From Bacillota bacterium (GTDB lineage Bacteria > Bacillota_I > Bacilli_A > RF39 > UBA660): DNA of 64,000 bases. The position numbers were made by a program, and so were the translations under genes. The DNA lies in assembly GCA_015059335.1 (NCBI GenBank), contig SVAP01000001.1:380413-444412 (forward strand), read 5' to 3'. Shown here piece after piece: positions 9,021 through 17,318 of the stretch. A model generated the notes under the pieces. It saw nothing but the letters and a program-made list of their open reading frames with translations. It searched no databases and had not been told where the DNA came from. Every line of letters starts with the position of its first letter. Position 1 is the first letter of the stretch.

Positions 9021-10019
9021 ATGAAAAAAATTATTGCGTGGATTATTATTATTTTATCTCTTATTACTTTAGCAATAACACTTATTTTAAAATTAAAAGA
9101 AGGAAATAATAGTAATTTAACAAAAGTTACTGTTGGAGAAGTTACACATAGTATTTTTTATGCACCACAATATGTAGCGCTTTCAAAAGGTTATTTTGAA
9201 GAAGAAGGATTAGATGTGGAAATTATTACAATACCTGGAGCTGATAAAGTGACAGCTGCTGTATTATCTGGTGATGTACAAATAGGTTTTTGTGGTAGTG
9301 AAGCTACAATATATGTATACAACGGTGGTGAAAAAGACTATATTAAAACATTTGCAGGATTAACTAATAAAGATGGATCTTTCTTAGTTGGTAGAACAAA
9401 ACAGGAAAATTTTAAAATTGAAGATTTAAAAGGAAAACATGTTATAGCAGGTAGAGTTGGTGGAATGCCTGTAATGAATTTCGAGTGGGCACTTAGAAAA
9501 AATAATATTAATCCTAATAAGGATCTAAATACTGATACTTCAATAGAATTTGCTTCTATGCAGGGAGCATTTATATCAGGAATAGGAGATTATGTAAGTT
9601 TATTTGAACCAAATGCTAGTAATATTGAACAAGAAGGATTAGGATATGTTGTAGCATCAATAGGGGAAATGGCTGGTAATATTCCATATACTGCATATAA
9701 TGCTAAAAAAAGTTATATAGAAGAAAACAAGGATATAATCGAAAAATTTACAAAGGCAATAGCGAAAGGTTTAAAATATGTTGATGAAAATAAACCTGAA
9801 GTGATCGCTAAAGATATTTTGGAATATTTCCCGGATACAACACTAACAACAGTTACCAATGCTGTTAAAAGATACAAGGAAATCGATGCGTGGTATAAAA
9901 CACCAGAAATAAGTGAACAAGATTTTGATAGAATTCAAGATATCATGATTGATTCTGGTACATTAAATGAAAAAGTTGACTATAAAGAGTTAGTTGACAC
10001 TAGATTTTTTACTAGGTAA
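9021..10019 (+). CDS. NMT1/THI5-type ABC transporter substrate-binding protein
   Basis: 332 residues from the ATG following GGGTGAT. An N-terminal hydrophobic anchor (residues 3-23) lacks a lipobox cysteine, so the protein is probably held by an uncleaved signal. The family pattern is clear: VTVGEVTHSIFYAPQYVALSKGYFEEEGLDVEI, then GADKVTAAVLSGDVQIGFCG. Relatives bind thiamine precursors, taurine, sulfonates, riboflavin or other small molecules, and the sequence alone does not decide the ligand. The ATPase and permease follow immediately. A structured RNA lies upstream. Confidence 0.88.
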   Translation: MKKIIAWIIIILSLITLAITLILKLKEGNNSNLTKVTVGEVTHSIFYAPQYVALSKGYFEEEGLDVEIITIPGADKVTAAVLSGDVQIGFCGSEATIYVYNGGEKDYIKTFAGLTNKDGSFLVGRTKQENFKIEDLKGKHVIAGRVGGMPVMNFEWALRKNNINPNKDLNTDTSIEFASMQGAFISGIGDYVSLFEPNASNIEQEGLGYVVASIGEMAGNIPYTAYNAKKSYIEENKDIIEKFTKAIAKGLKYVDENKPEVIAKDILEYFPDTTLTTVTNAVKRYKEIDAWYKTPEISEQDFDRIQDIMIDSGTLNEKVDYKELVDTRFFTR

Positions 10020-10023
10020 AATA

Positions 10024-10770
10024 ATGAGTTTATTAGAAGTGAAAAATTTAAAGAAAATATATCATGATAAAAGTGGCGAAGTTTTAGCGCTTGATAATGT
10101 TAATTTTGAACTTGAAAAAGAAGAATTTATTGCGATTGTTGGTCCAAGTGGATGTGGTAAAAGTACAATTCTATCAATACTTTCTAATCTAGAAAATAAA
10201 TCGGATGGGGATATTAAATTTAATGTAAAAAATCCTAAAATAGGTTATATGCTTCAAAATGATGCGTTGTTTGATAATAGAACAATATTACAAAATAGTT
10301 TATTAGGATTAGAAGTTACTAATACTTTAACCAATGAATCTAAAGAAAAAGTAATTTCCTTGTTGAAAACATATGGATTAGAAGATTTTATTAATAAATA
10401 TCCTAAAAGTTTATCTGGGGGAATGAGACAGAGAGTTGCACTTATTAGAACACTTGCATTAGATCCTGATATATTACTTTTAGATGAACCATTTAGTGCG
10501 TTAGATTATCAAACTAGATTAGCAGTTAGCGATGATGTATATAAAATAATTAAAAATGAAAAGAAAAGTGCGATAATTGTAACTCATGACTTATCAGAGG
10601 CAATATCCATTGCCGATAAAGTTTTAGTTTTGAGTAAGAGACCAGCAAAAGTAAAAAATATTTATCAAATAGATTTAATAGGGAAAACTACTCCTATAGA
10701 AAATCGTAAATTAGATGGATTTGGAAAATATTATGACTTAATATGGAAAGATTTAGATATTCATGTATAG
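10024..10770 (+). CDS. NitT/TauT-type ABC transporter ATP-binding protein
   Basis: 248 residues. The ATG at 10024 follows AGG and begins MSLLEVKNLKKIY. Walker A is GPSGCGKST, the signature LSGGMRQRVALIR, Walker B DILLLDEPFSALD and the switch histidine is in THDLSEA. It powers import together with the solute-binding protein and permease on either side. It starts 4 bases after one gene and overlaps the next by 8, so the three form one operon. Confidence 0.94.
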   Translation: MSLLEVKNLKKIYHDKSGEVLALDNVNFELEKEEFIAIVGPSGCGKSTILSILSNLENKSDGDIKFNVKNPKIGYMLQNDALFDNRTILQNSLLGLEVTNTLTNESKEKVISLLKTYGLEDFINKYPKSLSGGMRQRVALIRTLALDPDILLLDEPFSALDYQTRLAVSDDVYKIIKNEKKSAIIVTHDLSEAISIADKVLVLSKRPAKVKNIYQIDLIGKTTPIENRKLDGFGKYYDLIWKDLDIHV

Positions 10771-11551
10771 TTTAGAACATAAAAAATATTTGAACAGACT
10801 AAGAAAAAATAAAATATTAGTTATAACAAGTCAAATATTATTATTAATATCTTTAATATTTCTATGGGAATTAGCTGCTCACTTTGAATGGATTAATACT
10901 TTTGTTTATTCGTCTCCATCTAATATACTAAAAACTATTATAAATTTACATAATACTAATAATTTATATCAACATATATTTACTACAGTATACGAAACAT
11001 TTATAAGTTTTTCTTTAGCTACTATAATTGGTATAGTAATAGCTACAATTCTTTGGTGGAATAATACTTTATATAAAATTTTAGATCCATTTTTAACTGT
11101 ATTAAATAGTTTGCCTAAAGTTGCGCTTGGTCCAATTATTATAATTTGGATGGGTGCCAATATAAAATCAATAATATTTATGGCAATATTAGTTTCAATT
11201 ATTATCACTATCATTAATGTGTATCAAGGATTTATTAATACTGATAATAACAAAATAAAATTATTAAAAAGTTTTGGCGCAACTAAATTTCAAGTATTAA
11301 TTAAAGTTATTTTTCCTTCAAACTATTCAAATATAATTAGTATGTTAAAAATAAATGTTAGTATGAGTTTAATAGGTGTTATTATGGGTGAATTATTAGT
11401 GTCAAAACAGGGAATAGGGTATTTAATAATGTATGGTTCACAAATATTTAATTTAAGCTTGGTTATGAGTGGGATTATTTTACTTGGATTAATCGCAACT
11501 ATTATGTATTATGTAGTTTATTATGTAGAAAAACTAGTTATTAAAAACTAG
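10763..11551 (+). CDS. NitT/TauT-type ABC transporter permease
   Basis: 262 residues with about six membrane segments. The cytoplasmic EAA-type loop (KLLKSFGATKFQVLIKVIFPS) contacts the ATPase. The sequence around LNSLPKVALGPIIIIWMG is typical of the SsuC/TauC/ThiX permease group. It is the last gene of the transporter operon; its stop codon lies in the terminator hairpin. Confidence 0.92.
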   Translation: MYSLEHKKYLNRLRKNKILVITSQILLLISLIFLWELAAHFEWINTFVYSSPSNILKTIINLHNTNNLYQHIFTTVYETFISFSLATIIGIVIATILWWNNTLYKILDPFLTVLNSLPKVALGPIIIIWMGANIKSIIFMAILVSIIITIINVYQGFINTDNNKIKLLKSFGATKFQVLIKVIFPSNYSNIISMLKINVSMSLIGVIMGELLVSKQGIGYLIMYGSQIFNLSLVMSGIILLGLIATIMYYVVYYVEKLVIKN

Positions 11552-11557
11552 TTTTTT
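11529..11557 (+). terminator. intrinsic terminator
   Basis: AAAAACTAG, 10-base loop, CTAGTTTTTT, overlapping the permease stop codon. Confidence 0.78.
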
Positions 11558-11639
11558 ATCAATAAAAAGAAATTTTAATAAAAATATTGTAAAAAAAATG
11601 TTATAATGGTACTATATATTATAGTAGGAGGAATACGAT

Positions 11640-12317
11640 ATGGAAATGATATTAGAATTTTTAGTAGATAATTATATATGGGTATTAATTATCAGTGTGT
11701 TTTTAATTTTAGTTTTAATTGGTTATATTGCAGATCAAAAAAGAAAATTAAATAATATTAGAAAGGAAAAGGAACAAGTTAGTACTAACAATGTTAATAT
11801 TCCGGTGCAAGAAGAAGTACAAAATAACGAAATAGTTCAAAACCCTGTGATTTCTGAACCTATAAATGTTAGTGATAATGTTGTTGAAACACCAAGCTTT
11901 GAACCAATTGCTGGTGATACTATTCCAGTAGTAGAAGAAGTTTCTACAAACAATGTTATTGAACCGCCGATTGAAACTCAAACAAACGTATTAGAAACTC
12001 CAGTTATTGATATACCAGTTGAAGAACCAGAAACTGATTTAATTAGTGAACCAATATTTGAAGAATCACCACAAACAATATTAGATATTCCTGATAATGT
12101 TACAGATATAGAATCTACTGTACAAGATAATAACATATCAATACCAACACCTATTGAAATTAACACACCAATTATTGAAGAACCTGAAATTATTGATGAA
12201 CTTGAAATTATTGATGAACCTGTAAATGCTGAAAATATTGTAAATTCATGGGAACCTGTGTTAGCTCAAGAAAATAAAGATATAATTAATGATGAAGAAA
12301 TTAAAGACTCAATTTAA
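11640..12317 (+). CDS. membrane-anchored acidic, proline-rich protein
   Basis: 225 residues. Membrane segment near residues 12-32 (NYIWVLIISVFLILVLIGYI), then a short basic stretch and a long low-complexity tail rich in Glu, Pro, Ile, Val, Asn and Thr with loosely repeated units such as VVETPSFEP, VLETPVIDIPVEEP and EPEIIDELEIIDEP. The start follows AGGAGG. Its build resembles ZipA-like anchors, but there is no C-terminal folded domain, so function is unknown. Confidence 0.7.
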   Translation: MEMILEFLVDNYIWVLIISVFLILVLIGYIADQKRKLNNIRKEKEQVSTNNVNIPVQEEVQNNEIVQNPVISEPINVSDNVVETPSFEPIAGDTIPVVEEVSTNNVIEPPIETQTNVLETPVIDIPVEEPETDLISEPIFEESPQTILDIPDNVTDIESTVQDNNISIPTPIEINTPIIEEPEIIDELEIIDEPVNAENIVNSWEPVLAQENKDIINDEEIKDSI

Positions 12318-12330
12318 AGAGTCTTTTTTT
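12303..12330 (+). terminator. intrinsic terminator
   Basis: AAAGACTC, 8-base loop containing the stop codon, GAGTCTTTTTTT. Confidence 0.85.
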
Positions 12331-12417
12331 GTGTAAACTAAAATTTATTTTGAAAAATGAGTTTTATATTTCTAGATTTTTTGATATAATTTTAATACAG
12401 GATAAGGAGGAAAATAA

Positions 12418-13242
12418 ATGACATTAAATTCCATTCTAATTTTATTAAAAAAATTAGCAGATGTTTCAATAGTTTGGTTAATGGTTTATTATGTATTAAA
12501 AAGACTTAGAACAAATGTTAAAATGGTAATGCTATTTAAAGGGATAGCGTTTATAGTTATTATTAAAATAATAAGTGAATTTTTAGGTCTAGTAACAGTT
12601 GGAATGTTGTTAGAATATGTAATTATGTGGGGACCACTTGCTTTAATTATCATATTTCAACCTGAAATTCGTATGGTGTTAGAACATTTAGGGAAAACTC
12701 AACTTTTAGGAAGACATAAAATACTAACAGTTGATCAAAGAGAAAAACTTGTATATGAAATAGTACAAGCATGTGATTATATGAAGAAAACCAGAATTGG
12801 TGCACTTATAGTATTAGAAAGAGATATATCATTACAAGAATATATTGATCGTTCTAAAAAAGTATATGCTGATATTTCAAGTGAGTTATTAATTTCAATA
12901 TTTTTCCCAAAAAACCCATTACATGATGGCGGAGTAATTATACAAGGAGATAGAATAACAAGTGCTGGTGCAGTATTTCCAGTAAGTACTGATACAACAA
13001 TAAGTAAAAGATTGGGTACACGACATAGAGCTGCACTTGGAATAAGTGCTGAAACAGATGCAATAGCGATTATTGTTTCAGAAGAAACAGGAAGATTATC
13101 TATAGCAATCAATAATGAATTACATTATAATTTATCAAGTGAAGATGCAAGGATGATGATATTAGAAGAATTACGTCCTAAAAAAGAAAGTGTGATTGAT
13201 GATGAAGATGAGGAAGAGGAAACATTAGATGAAATTGATTAA
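12418..13242 (+). CDS. cdaA: diadenylate cyclase CdaA
   Basis: 274 residues. Two or three N-terminal membrane segments (residues about 15-80) precede a DAC domain that makes cyclic di-AMP from two ATP. The catalytic motifs are HDGGVII at about residue 169 (the usual DGA reads DGG) and GTRHRAALG with RHR at residues 202-204. An acidic tail (DDEDEEEETLDE) ends the protein. The start follows AAGGAGG. It overlaps cdaR by 14 bases, the conserved cdaA-cdaR pairing; glmM, the usual third gene, is not adjacent. Confidence 0.96.
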   Translation: MTLNSILILLKKLADVSIVWLMVYYVLKRLRTNVKMVMLFKGIAFIVIIKIISEFLGLVTVGMLLEYVIMWGPLALIIIFQPEIRMVLEHLGKTQLLGRHKILTVDQREKLVYEIVQACDYMKKTRIGALIVLERDISLQEYIDRSKKVYADISSELLISIFFPKNPLHDGGVIIQGDRITSAGAVFPVSTDTTISKRLGTRHRAALGISAETDAIAIIVSEETGRLSIAINNELHYNLSSEDARMMILEELRPKKESVIDDEDEEEETLDEID

Positions 13243-14599
13243 AAAAACAATAAAAGTTATTAAACGTTTTTCTTCATCAATCTGGCATTTTATTGATAAA
13301 TTTATTGTAATTCCAGTAACTAAATTCTTTTTAGGTATAACAAAATTATTAAATAAAAATGGTAAATACATCGAAAAATGGATGTCAAATAAGAATACGT
13401 TATTATTTATTTCTCTTATAGTAGCATTAGTAACATTTTTCGTAGTAGATAGTAAAAGTATAGCGTTATCAGAAACATCAGCTGAAATAATATATAATCA
13501 ACCTGTAAACTGTGTTTATAATCAAGAAGCATATGTTGTTGAAGGGTTACCTGAAACAGTAGACATAACATTAATTGGTAGAAATTCAGATTTATATTTA
13601 GCACGTCAATTACCAACACATGATGTAACAATTGACTTATCAGATTTAAAGCCTGGTACTCATAAAGTTAATTTAAAATATAGACAATCACTTTCTTCGA
13701 TAGATTATAAATTAGATCCTTCAGTTGCGACTGTAATAATTTATCCTAAAAAATCAAATAATAAAACTGTAACAATTGATTTACTTAATAAGGATAAATT
13801 AGATGAAAAATTATTTATTAAAGACATAACACCTAGTATAGAGGAAGTTTATATAAAAGGTGCGGATCATGTATTAAAAGAAGTTGCTACAGTTAAAGCG
13901 TTATTAGACGTTAATAATATTCCAAATCCTGGAGTAGGAGAAATTGATGTTAATAATGTTCCATTACTAGCATATGATGATCATGGTAATATAATAGATG
14001 TGGAAATTGTACCTTCTAAAATAAATGCAAAAGTTACAATAGTTTCACCACAAAAAGAAATACCGATTAAAATCATACCAAAGGGTAATGTAGTATTCGG
14101 TAAGGCAATTAGTTCAATTACTTCTGATGTTAATAAAGTAACAGTATATGGTGATGAAACAATATTAGAAAAGTTAAACTATATTCCAGTTGAAATAGAT
14201 GTTGAGGGATTAAAATCAAATAAAGAATATTCTGAAACAATTCAAAAACCTACAGGAATAACTGCAATATCTTCTAATACAATAAATATTAAAGTTAATT
14301 TAGAAAAAGAAGTATCAAAAGAAGTTGATGGAGTTCAAATTGACGCTAGAAATTATTCTCAAGGATTATCTCCTAACATTTCTTCTAAAGAACAATCTAA
14401 TACAATAACTGTAATAGTTAAAGGGGTTGAATCTGTAATTAAAAATATAGATGCTTCAAGTATTAGTGCATATGTAGATTTAACTGATTATACAGAGGGA
14501 ACTCATGATGTAAAGGTTAAAGTAGAAGGTAATGATGTTAGGGTAAAATATGAACCTAAGACAACTACTGTAAAAATTGATATATATAAAATAAAATAA
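13229..14599 (+). CDS. cdaR: CdaA regulator CdaR (YbbR-domain protein)
   Basis: 456 residues. N-terminal membrane segment near residues 56-74 (TLLFISLIVALVTFFVV), then repeated extracytoplasmic YbbR domains, each about 80 residues with a recurring pattern of beta strands and phrases such as VDLTDYTEGTHDVKVKVEGN. YbbR proteins bind the membrane cyclase CdaA and adjust its activity. The gene starts inside the 3' end of cdaA, implying coupled translation. A strong two-way terminator follows. Confidence 0.93.
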   Translation: MKLIKKTIKVIKRFSSSIWHFIDKFIVIPVTKFFLGITKLLNKNGKYIEKWMSNKNTLLFISLIVALVTFFVVDSKSIALSETSAEIIYNQPVNCVYNQEAYVVEGLPETVDITLIGRNSDLYLARQLPTHDVTIDLSDLKPGTHKVNLKYRQSLSSIDYKLDPSVATVIIYPKKSNNKTVTIDLLNKDKLDEKLFIKDITPSIEEVYIKGADHVLKEVATVKALLDVNNIPNPGVGEIDVNNVPLLAYDDHGNIIDVEIVPSKINAKVTIVSPQKEIPIKIIPKGNVVFGKAISSITSDVNKVTVYGDETILEKLNYIPVEIDVEGLKSNKEYSETIQKPTGITAISSNTINIKVNLEKEVSKEVDGVQIDARNYSQGLSPNISSKEQSNTITVIVKGVESVIKNIDASSISAYVDLTDYTEGTHDVKVKVEGNDVRVKYEPKTTTVKIDIYKIK

Positions 14600-14600
14600 A

Positions 14601-14625
14601 AATGACTATTCGTAGTCATTTTTTT
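14601..14625. terminator. bidirectional terminator between cdaR and gerQ
   Basis: AATGACTA, TTCG tetraloop, TAGTCATT, with A-rich sequence before and T-run after, serving both convergent genes. Confidence 0.88.
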
Positions 14626-14992
14626 ATCTTATTCTAGCTTGTTGCATAGAAGGATAGTTTATTGGCTCATTAAATTCAATATAATCTAAATAAAGTAGTA
14701 CCAATAACGTCCACTTTCCAGTTTTAGGATCACTAATAATTACATGATCCCTTCCAGCTTCTTCAATTATACCAGTAAAAGATTTATCCCTCCACTCAAC
14801 AGAATCTGTAAAGGTCATATAAAATGTAGCGATTTTTCCAATATTTGCCCTTAATATATTCTCGTTATATGCATCATTATAATTAATATTAGGTGCGGTT
14901 TGTTGATTTGGAGTATTATAAGGTTCTAAAGAAGAACCAATTTGAGAATTAGATTCTGGAAACATTGGATTTTGTGTATAATTATTATTCAT
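14624..14992 (-). CDS. gerQ: spore coat protein GerQ
   Basis: 122 residues. An Asn/Gln/Pro-rich N-terminal half is followed by the conserved GerQ core GKIATFYMTF, FTGIIEEAGRDHVIISDP, then LDYIEFNEPI. In Bacillus subtilis GerQ is an inner-coat protein needed to localise the cortex-lytic enzyme CwlJ and is cross-linked by transglutaminase through lysines near its N-terminus. Here residues 1-50 contain no lysine. An AGGAG site lies about 12 bases before the ATG. A sigma-E-like -10 lies upstream. Confidence 0.9.
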   Translation of the reverse strand: MNNNYTQNPMFPESNSQIGSSLEPYNTPNQQTAPNINYNDAYNENILRANIGKIATFYMTFTDSVEWRDKSFTGIIEEAGRDHVIISDPKTGKWTLLVLLYLDYIEFNEPINYPSMQQARIR

Positions 14993-15019
14993 ACTTTACA
15001 TTCATCTCCTAACAATTTA

Positions 15020-15027
15020 ATTATATG
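15020..15027 (-). promoter_or_regulatory. possible sigma-E -10 element for gerQ
   Basis: On the minus strand CATATAAT, close to the sigma-E -10 consensus CATACAMT, about 28 bases ahead of the gerQ start. The -35 is weak (GAATTT). B. subtilis gerQ is sigma-E controlled, which fits, but the match is short. Confidence 0.35.
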
Positions 15028-15029
15028 TT

Positions 15030-15057
15030 TTGACAAATAAAAAATTCATGTTATAAT
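15030..15057 (+). promoter_or_regulatory. sigma-A-type promoter
   Basis: TTGACA, 16-base spacer, TATAAT, ending 22 bases before the ATG at 15080. It overlaps the gerQ upstream region on the other strand. Confidence 0.75.
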
Positions 15058-15079
15058 TATTAATACGGAGTTGGTAAAA

Positions 15080-15616
15080 ATGGATTATAGTATATTTATC
15101 TGGGAAATTATAATCTTTGTATTAATATGTTTAATTTCTTCGATGATATATTTGAATTTTGACTATCAAGATACAAATAATTTCTATAAGCTATTTGTTC
15201 CTAAAAATGATAGTCTATGGGAAAGAATTAAGGTATTAATTGGTCCTTCATTATTGATGATGTTACTTGAATGTTTATTAGTAGAAATTAGTCCTAATTT
15301 TATGTTCTCAAAGTTAATATCATTAATAGTGATGACATTAGTAAATCCTTTGTTCTTTATCGTGTATTTTAGTTTTTCTAAATGGGATATGATTGTAATT
15401 AATGTGCTTTCAACTATATCAAGTGCATTAATGGGATTATTTGTATCTATTTGGGTATTAAGTATTTCTATATTACCAGATGCAATTATATATATTTCTG
15501 CAGTTGGTATAATATTAATAATTATATTTTATATATGTGCGACATTCTTCCAAACAGATGATATGTTGTTTGTAGACCCAATCACTAAAAGAAAAACATT
15601 AAAAAAAGATATTTAA
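15080..15616 (+). CDS. polytopic membrane protein, DUF6512-like
   Basis: 178 residues from the ATG 9 bases after CGGAG; the TTG at 15071 is too close to that site. About five hydrophobic segments. The phrase FVPKNDSLWERIKVLIGPSLL after the first segment resembles DUF6512 proteins (FxPVNESxWEHLKL). Function unknown. The family assignment is from memory of the pattern and is tentative. Confidence 0.6.
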   Translation: MDYSIFIWEIIIFVLICLISSMIYLNFDYQDTNNFYKLFVPKNDSLWERIKVLIGPSLLMMLLECLLVEISPNFMFSKLISLIVMTLVNPLFFIVYFSFSKWDMIVINVLSTISSALMGLFVSIWVLSISILPDAIIYISAVGIILIIIFYICATFFQTDDMLFVDPITKRKTLKKDI

Positions 15617-15617
15617 A

Positions 15618-15645
15618 TAAAACCAAGTATTAACTTGATTTTATA
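15618..15645. terminator. weak terminator between convergent genes
   Basis: CAAGT and ACTTG flank a 4-base loop, with A-rich and T-rich sides. The stem is short. Confidence 0.35.
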
Positions 15646-16797
15646 TTATAATTTTATATCACCACTAATTAGATTTTTTAAATAGCGAATATATAATTCA
15701 AATATATTTGCTTTTTTTATATTTTCGTTAACACTAACTGGTATTTTTCTTATAACATTGTTATCTTCAGTAAGTAGTAGTGTACCAATTTTGTCACCTT
15801 TTTTAACAGGTACATTTATATCATTTAATTTTAATTTATATGAAGTATTTTTCTTTTTAACACCTTTTTTATGTAATAGTGTAACATCCTCTAATGGAAC
15901 AATTGATACTTCTTCTTTTGTTGATTTAGAAATTTTTGTTTTACTTATTACACTATTTTTTGTTAACAATGTTTCGAGCTCATATTGATCAAAACCATAA
16001 TCTAACATTTTAGAAGTTTCAGAATTTCTTTTTGCGCTATCGCTTTCTCCCATAACAACTGTTATTAGTCTCATACCATTTCTTTTAGCAGTTGCAGTTA
16101 AGCAATATCCAGCTTCTTTAGTATAACCTGTTTTTAATCCATCTGCTCCCTCATAAAATCTTACTAGTTTATTTGTATTGACTAACCACACTTTTTCTAA
16201 TGAATCTTCTCTTAAATAATCTTCATAAATTGAAGAATAGTCCAATATTTTTTGATGTTTAACTAATTCTTTAGCTATCATTGCCATATCAAAGGCAGAA
16301 GAGTAATGTCCAGATTCATCAAGTCCATGAACATTTTTAAAGTATGTATTGTTAAGACCTAATTTTTTTGCTTTCTCATTCATCATATTAACAAAGGCAT
16401 CTGTAGTACCAGCTACGCGTTCAGCTAATGCAGTAACCGCATCGTTTGCTGATGCGATAGCAACCCCCTTTAATAAATCATTAACACTCATTTCTTCGCC
16501 AGTTTTCAAAAATATTTGACTACCACCCATACTAGAAGCATTTTCACTAACTGTAATCTTATCAGTTAATTTCATACCACCTTCTTCTATATATTCCATA
16601 ATTAAAAGTAAACTCATCATTTTTGTCATTGAAGCAGGTGCATGTTTTTCATCAATATTCTTCTCATATAATATTTCACCAGTAGTAGTTTCTATCATAA
16701 TTGCTGATTTAGCATTTTCTGCTAGATTTACATTCGCACCAAATACTGGTTTAGGTAATAAAAGAAATATACTTATAATAATAAATACCTTTTTCAT
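15646..16797 (-). CDS. dacF: D-alanyl-D-alanine carboxypeptidase, DacF-like
   Basis: 383 residues. Signal peptide (residues about 1-20, ending VFG-AN), then the serine peptidase S11 domain with SMTK (Ser56, Lys59), SAN (116-118) and KTG (222-224), and a C-terminal beta-rich PBP5-type domain. It trims the terminal D-alanine of peptidoglycan side chains. The start follows AGGAGG. Next to spoIIAA and sigF this is the expected place of dacF, which works in the forespore, but here it is transcribed divergently rather than as the first gene of the operon. Confidence 0.88.
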   Translation of the reverse strand: MKKVFIIISIFLLLPKPVFGANVNLAENAKSAIMIETTTGEILYEKNIDEKHAPASMTKMMSLLLIMEYIEEGGMKLTDKITVSENASSMGGSQIFLKTGEEMSVNDLLKGVAIASANDAVTALAERVAGTTDAFVNMMNEKAKKLGLNNTYFKNVHGLDESGHYSSAFDMAMIAKELVKHQKILDYSSIYEDYLREDSLEKVWLVNTNKLVRFYEGADGLKTGYTKEAGYCLTATAKRNGMRLITVVMGESDSAKRNSETSKMLDYGFDQYELETLLTKNSVISKTKISKSTKEEVSIVPLEDVTLLHKKGVKKKNTSYKLKLNDINVPVKKGDKIGTLLLTEDNNVIRKIPVSVNENIKKANIFELYIRYLKNLISGDIKL

Positions 16798-16896
16798 ACA
16801 AAATCCTCCTAATAAAACCTATGATATGTTTTTCTATTTATGAAAAAAAGAATTTAATAAATAAAAAAAATGTCGTACGAAAAATAATTCTACTTT

Positions 16897-16903
16897 TGTC
16901 GAA
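16897..16903 (+). promoter_or_regulatory. Spo0A-type box upstream of spoIIAA
   Basis: TGTCGAA within TTTTGTCGAA, an exact match to the 0A-box core, 53 bases before the spoIIAA start. A second, partial TGTCG lies at 16871-16875 inside the palindrome TCGTACGA. A GAAT at 16939-16942 could be a sigma-H -10. B. subtilis spoIIA is likewise driven by sigma-H and Spo0A. Confidence 0.6.
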
Positions 16904-16955
16904 GTTATAACATCAATTATTAGATTGTGTTAAAGTATGAATACAAGGAGGCTTA

Positions 16956-17306
16956 ATGATGTTAAATATAGACATAGAATGTAGAAGAGGAATATTTTTT
17001 GTAAGATTAAATGGTATATTAAATAATGAAACAATTTATAAAATTAAAGAAGAAGTTTTGGATATAATACAAATAAATGGGATAAAATATTTAGTATTCA
17101 ATTTTGAAGATTTATGCTATATTGATACATCGGGAATTAAATTATTAAAAAAAATATCTAAATCAATAAAAAATAATTATGGAAATATATATGTGTGTGG
17201 AATAAAAAGTAATATAGTTAGAAATAAAATTTTAAACAGTAATATACTTGAATATATCAAAGAGATTAATGGGGAATTAAGTATATTAAAACAAATGCAA
17301 TTGTAA
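16956..17306 (+). CDS. spoIIAA: anti-sigma-F factor antagonist SpoIIAA
   Basis: 116 residues, STAS domain. The start follows AAGGAGG by 3 bases (or 6 for the second ATG at 16959). The phosphoacceptor region reads DLCYIDTSGIKLL, with D57-T58-S59-G60; B. subtilis SpoIIAA has Ser58 at that place. In B. subtilis it is phosphorylated by SpoIIAB and, when dephosphorylated, frees sigma-F from SpoIIAB in the forespore. Here sigF follows 12 bases later and no spoIIAB lies between them. Confidence 0.9.
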   Translation: MMLNIDIECRRGIFFVRLNGILNNETIYKIKEEVLDIIQINGIKYLVFNFEDLCYIDTSGIKLLKKISKSIKNNYGNIYVCGIKSNIVRNKILNSNILEYIKEINGELSILKQMQL

Positions 17307-17318
17307 AGGAGAAATAAA

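Noticed and set aside
9021..9100. Lipoprotein signal on the NMT1-type binding protein
   Set aside because: There is no cysteine near the end of the hydrophobic segment, so a plain membrane anchor is more likely.
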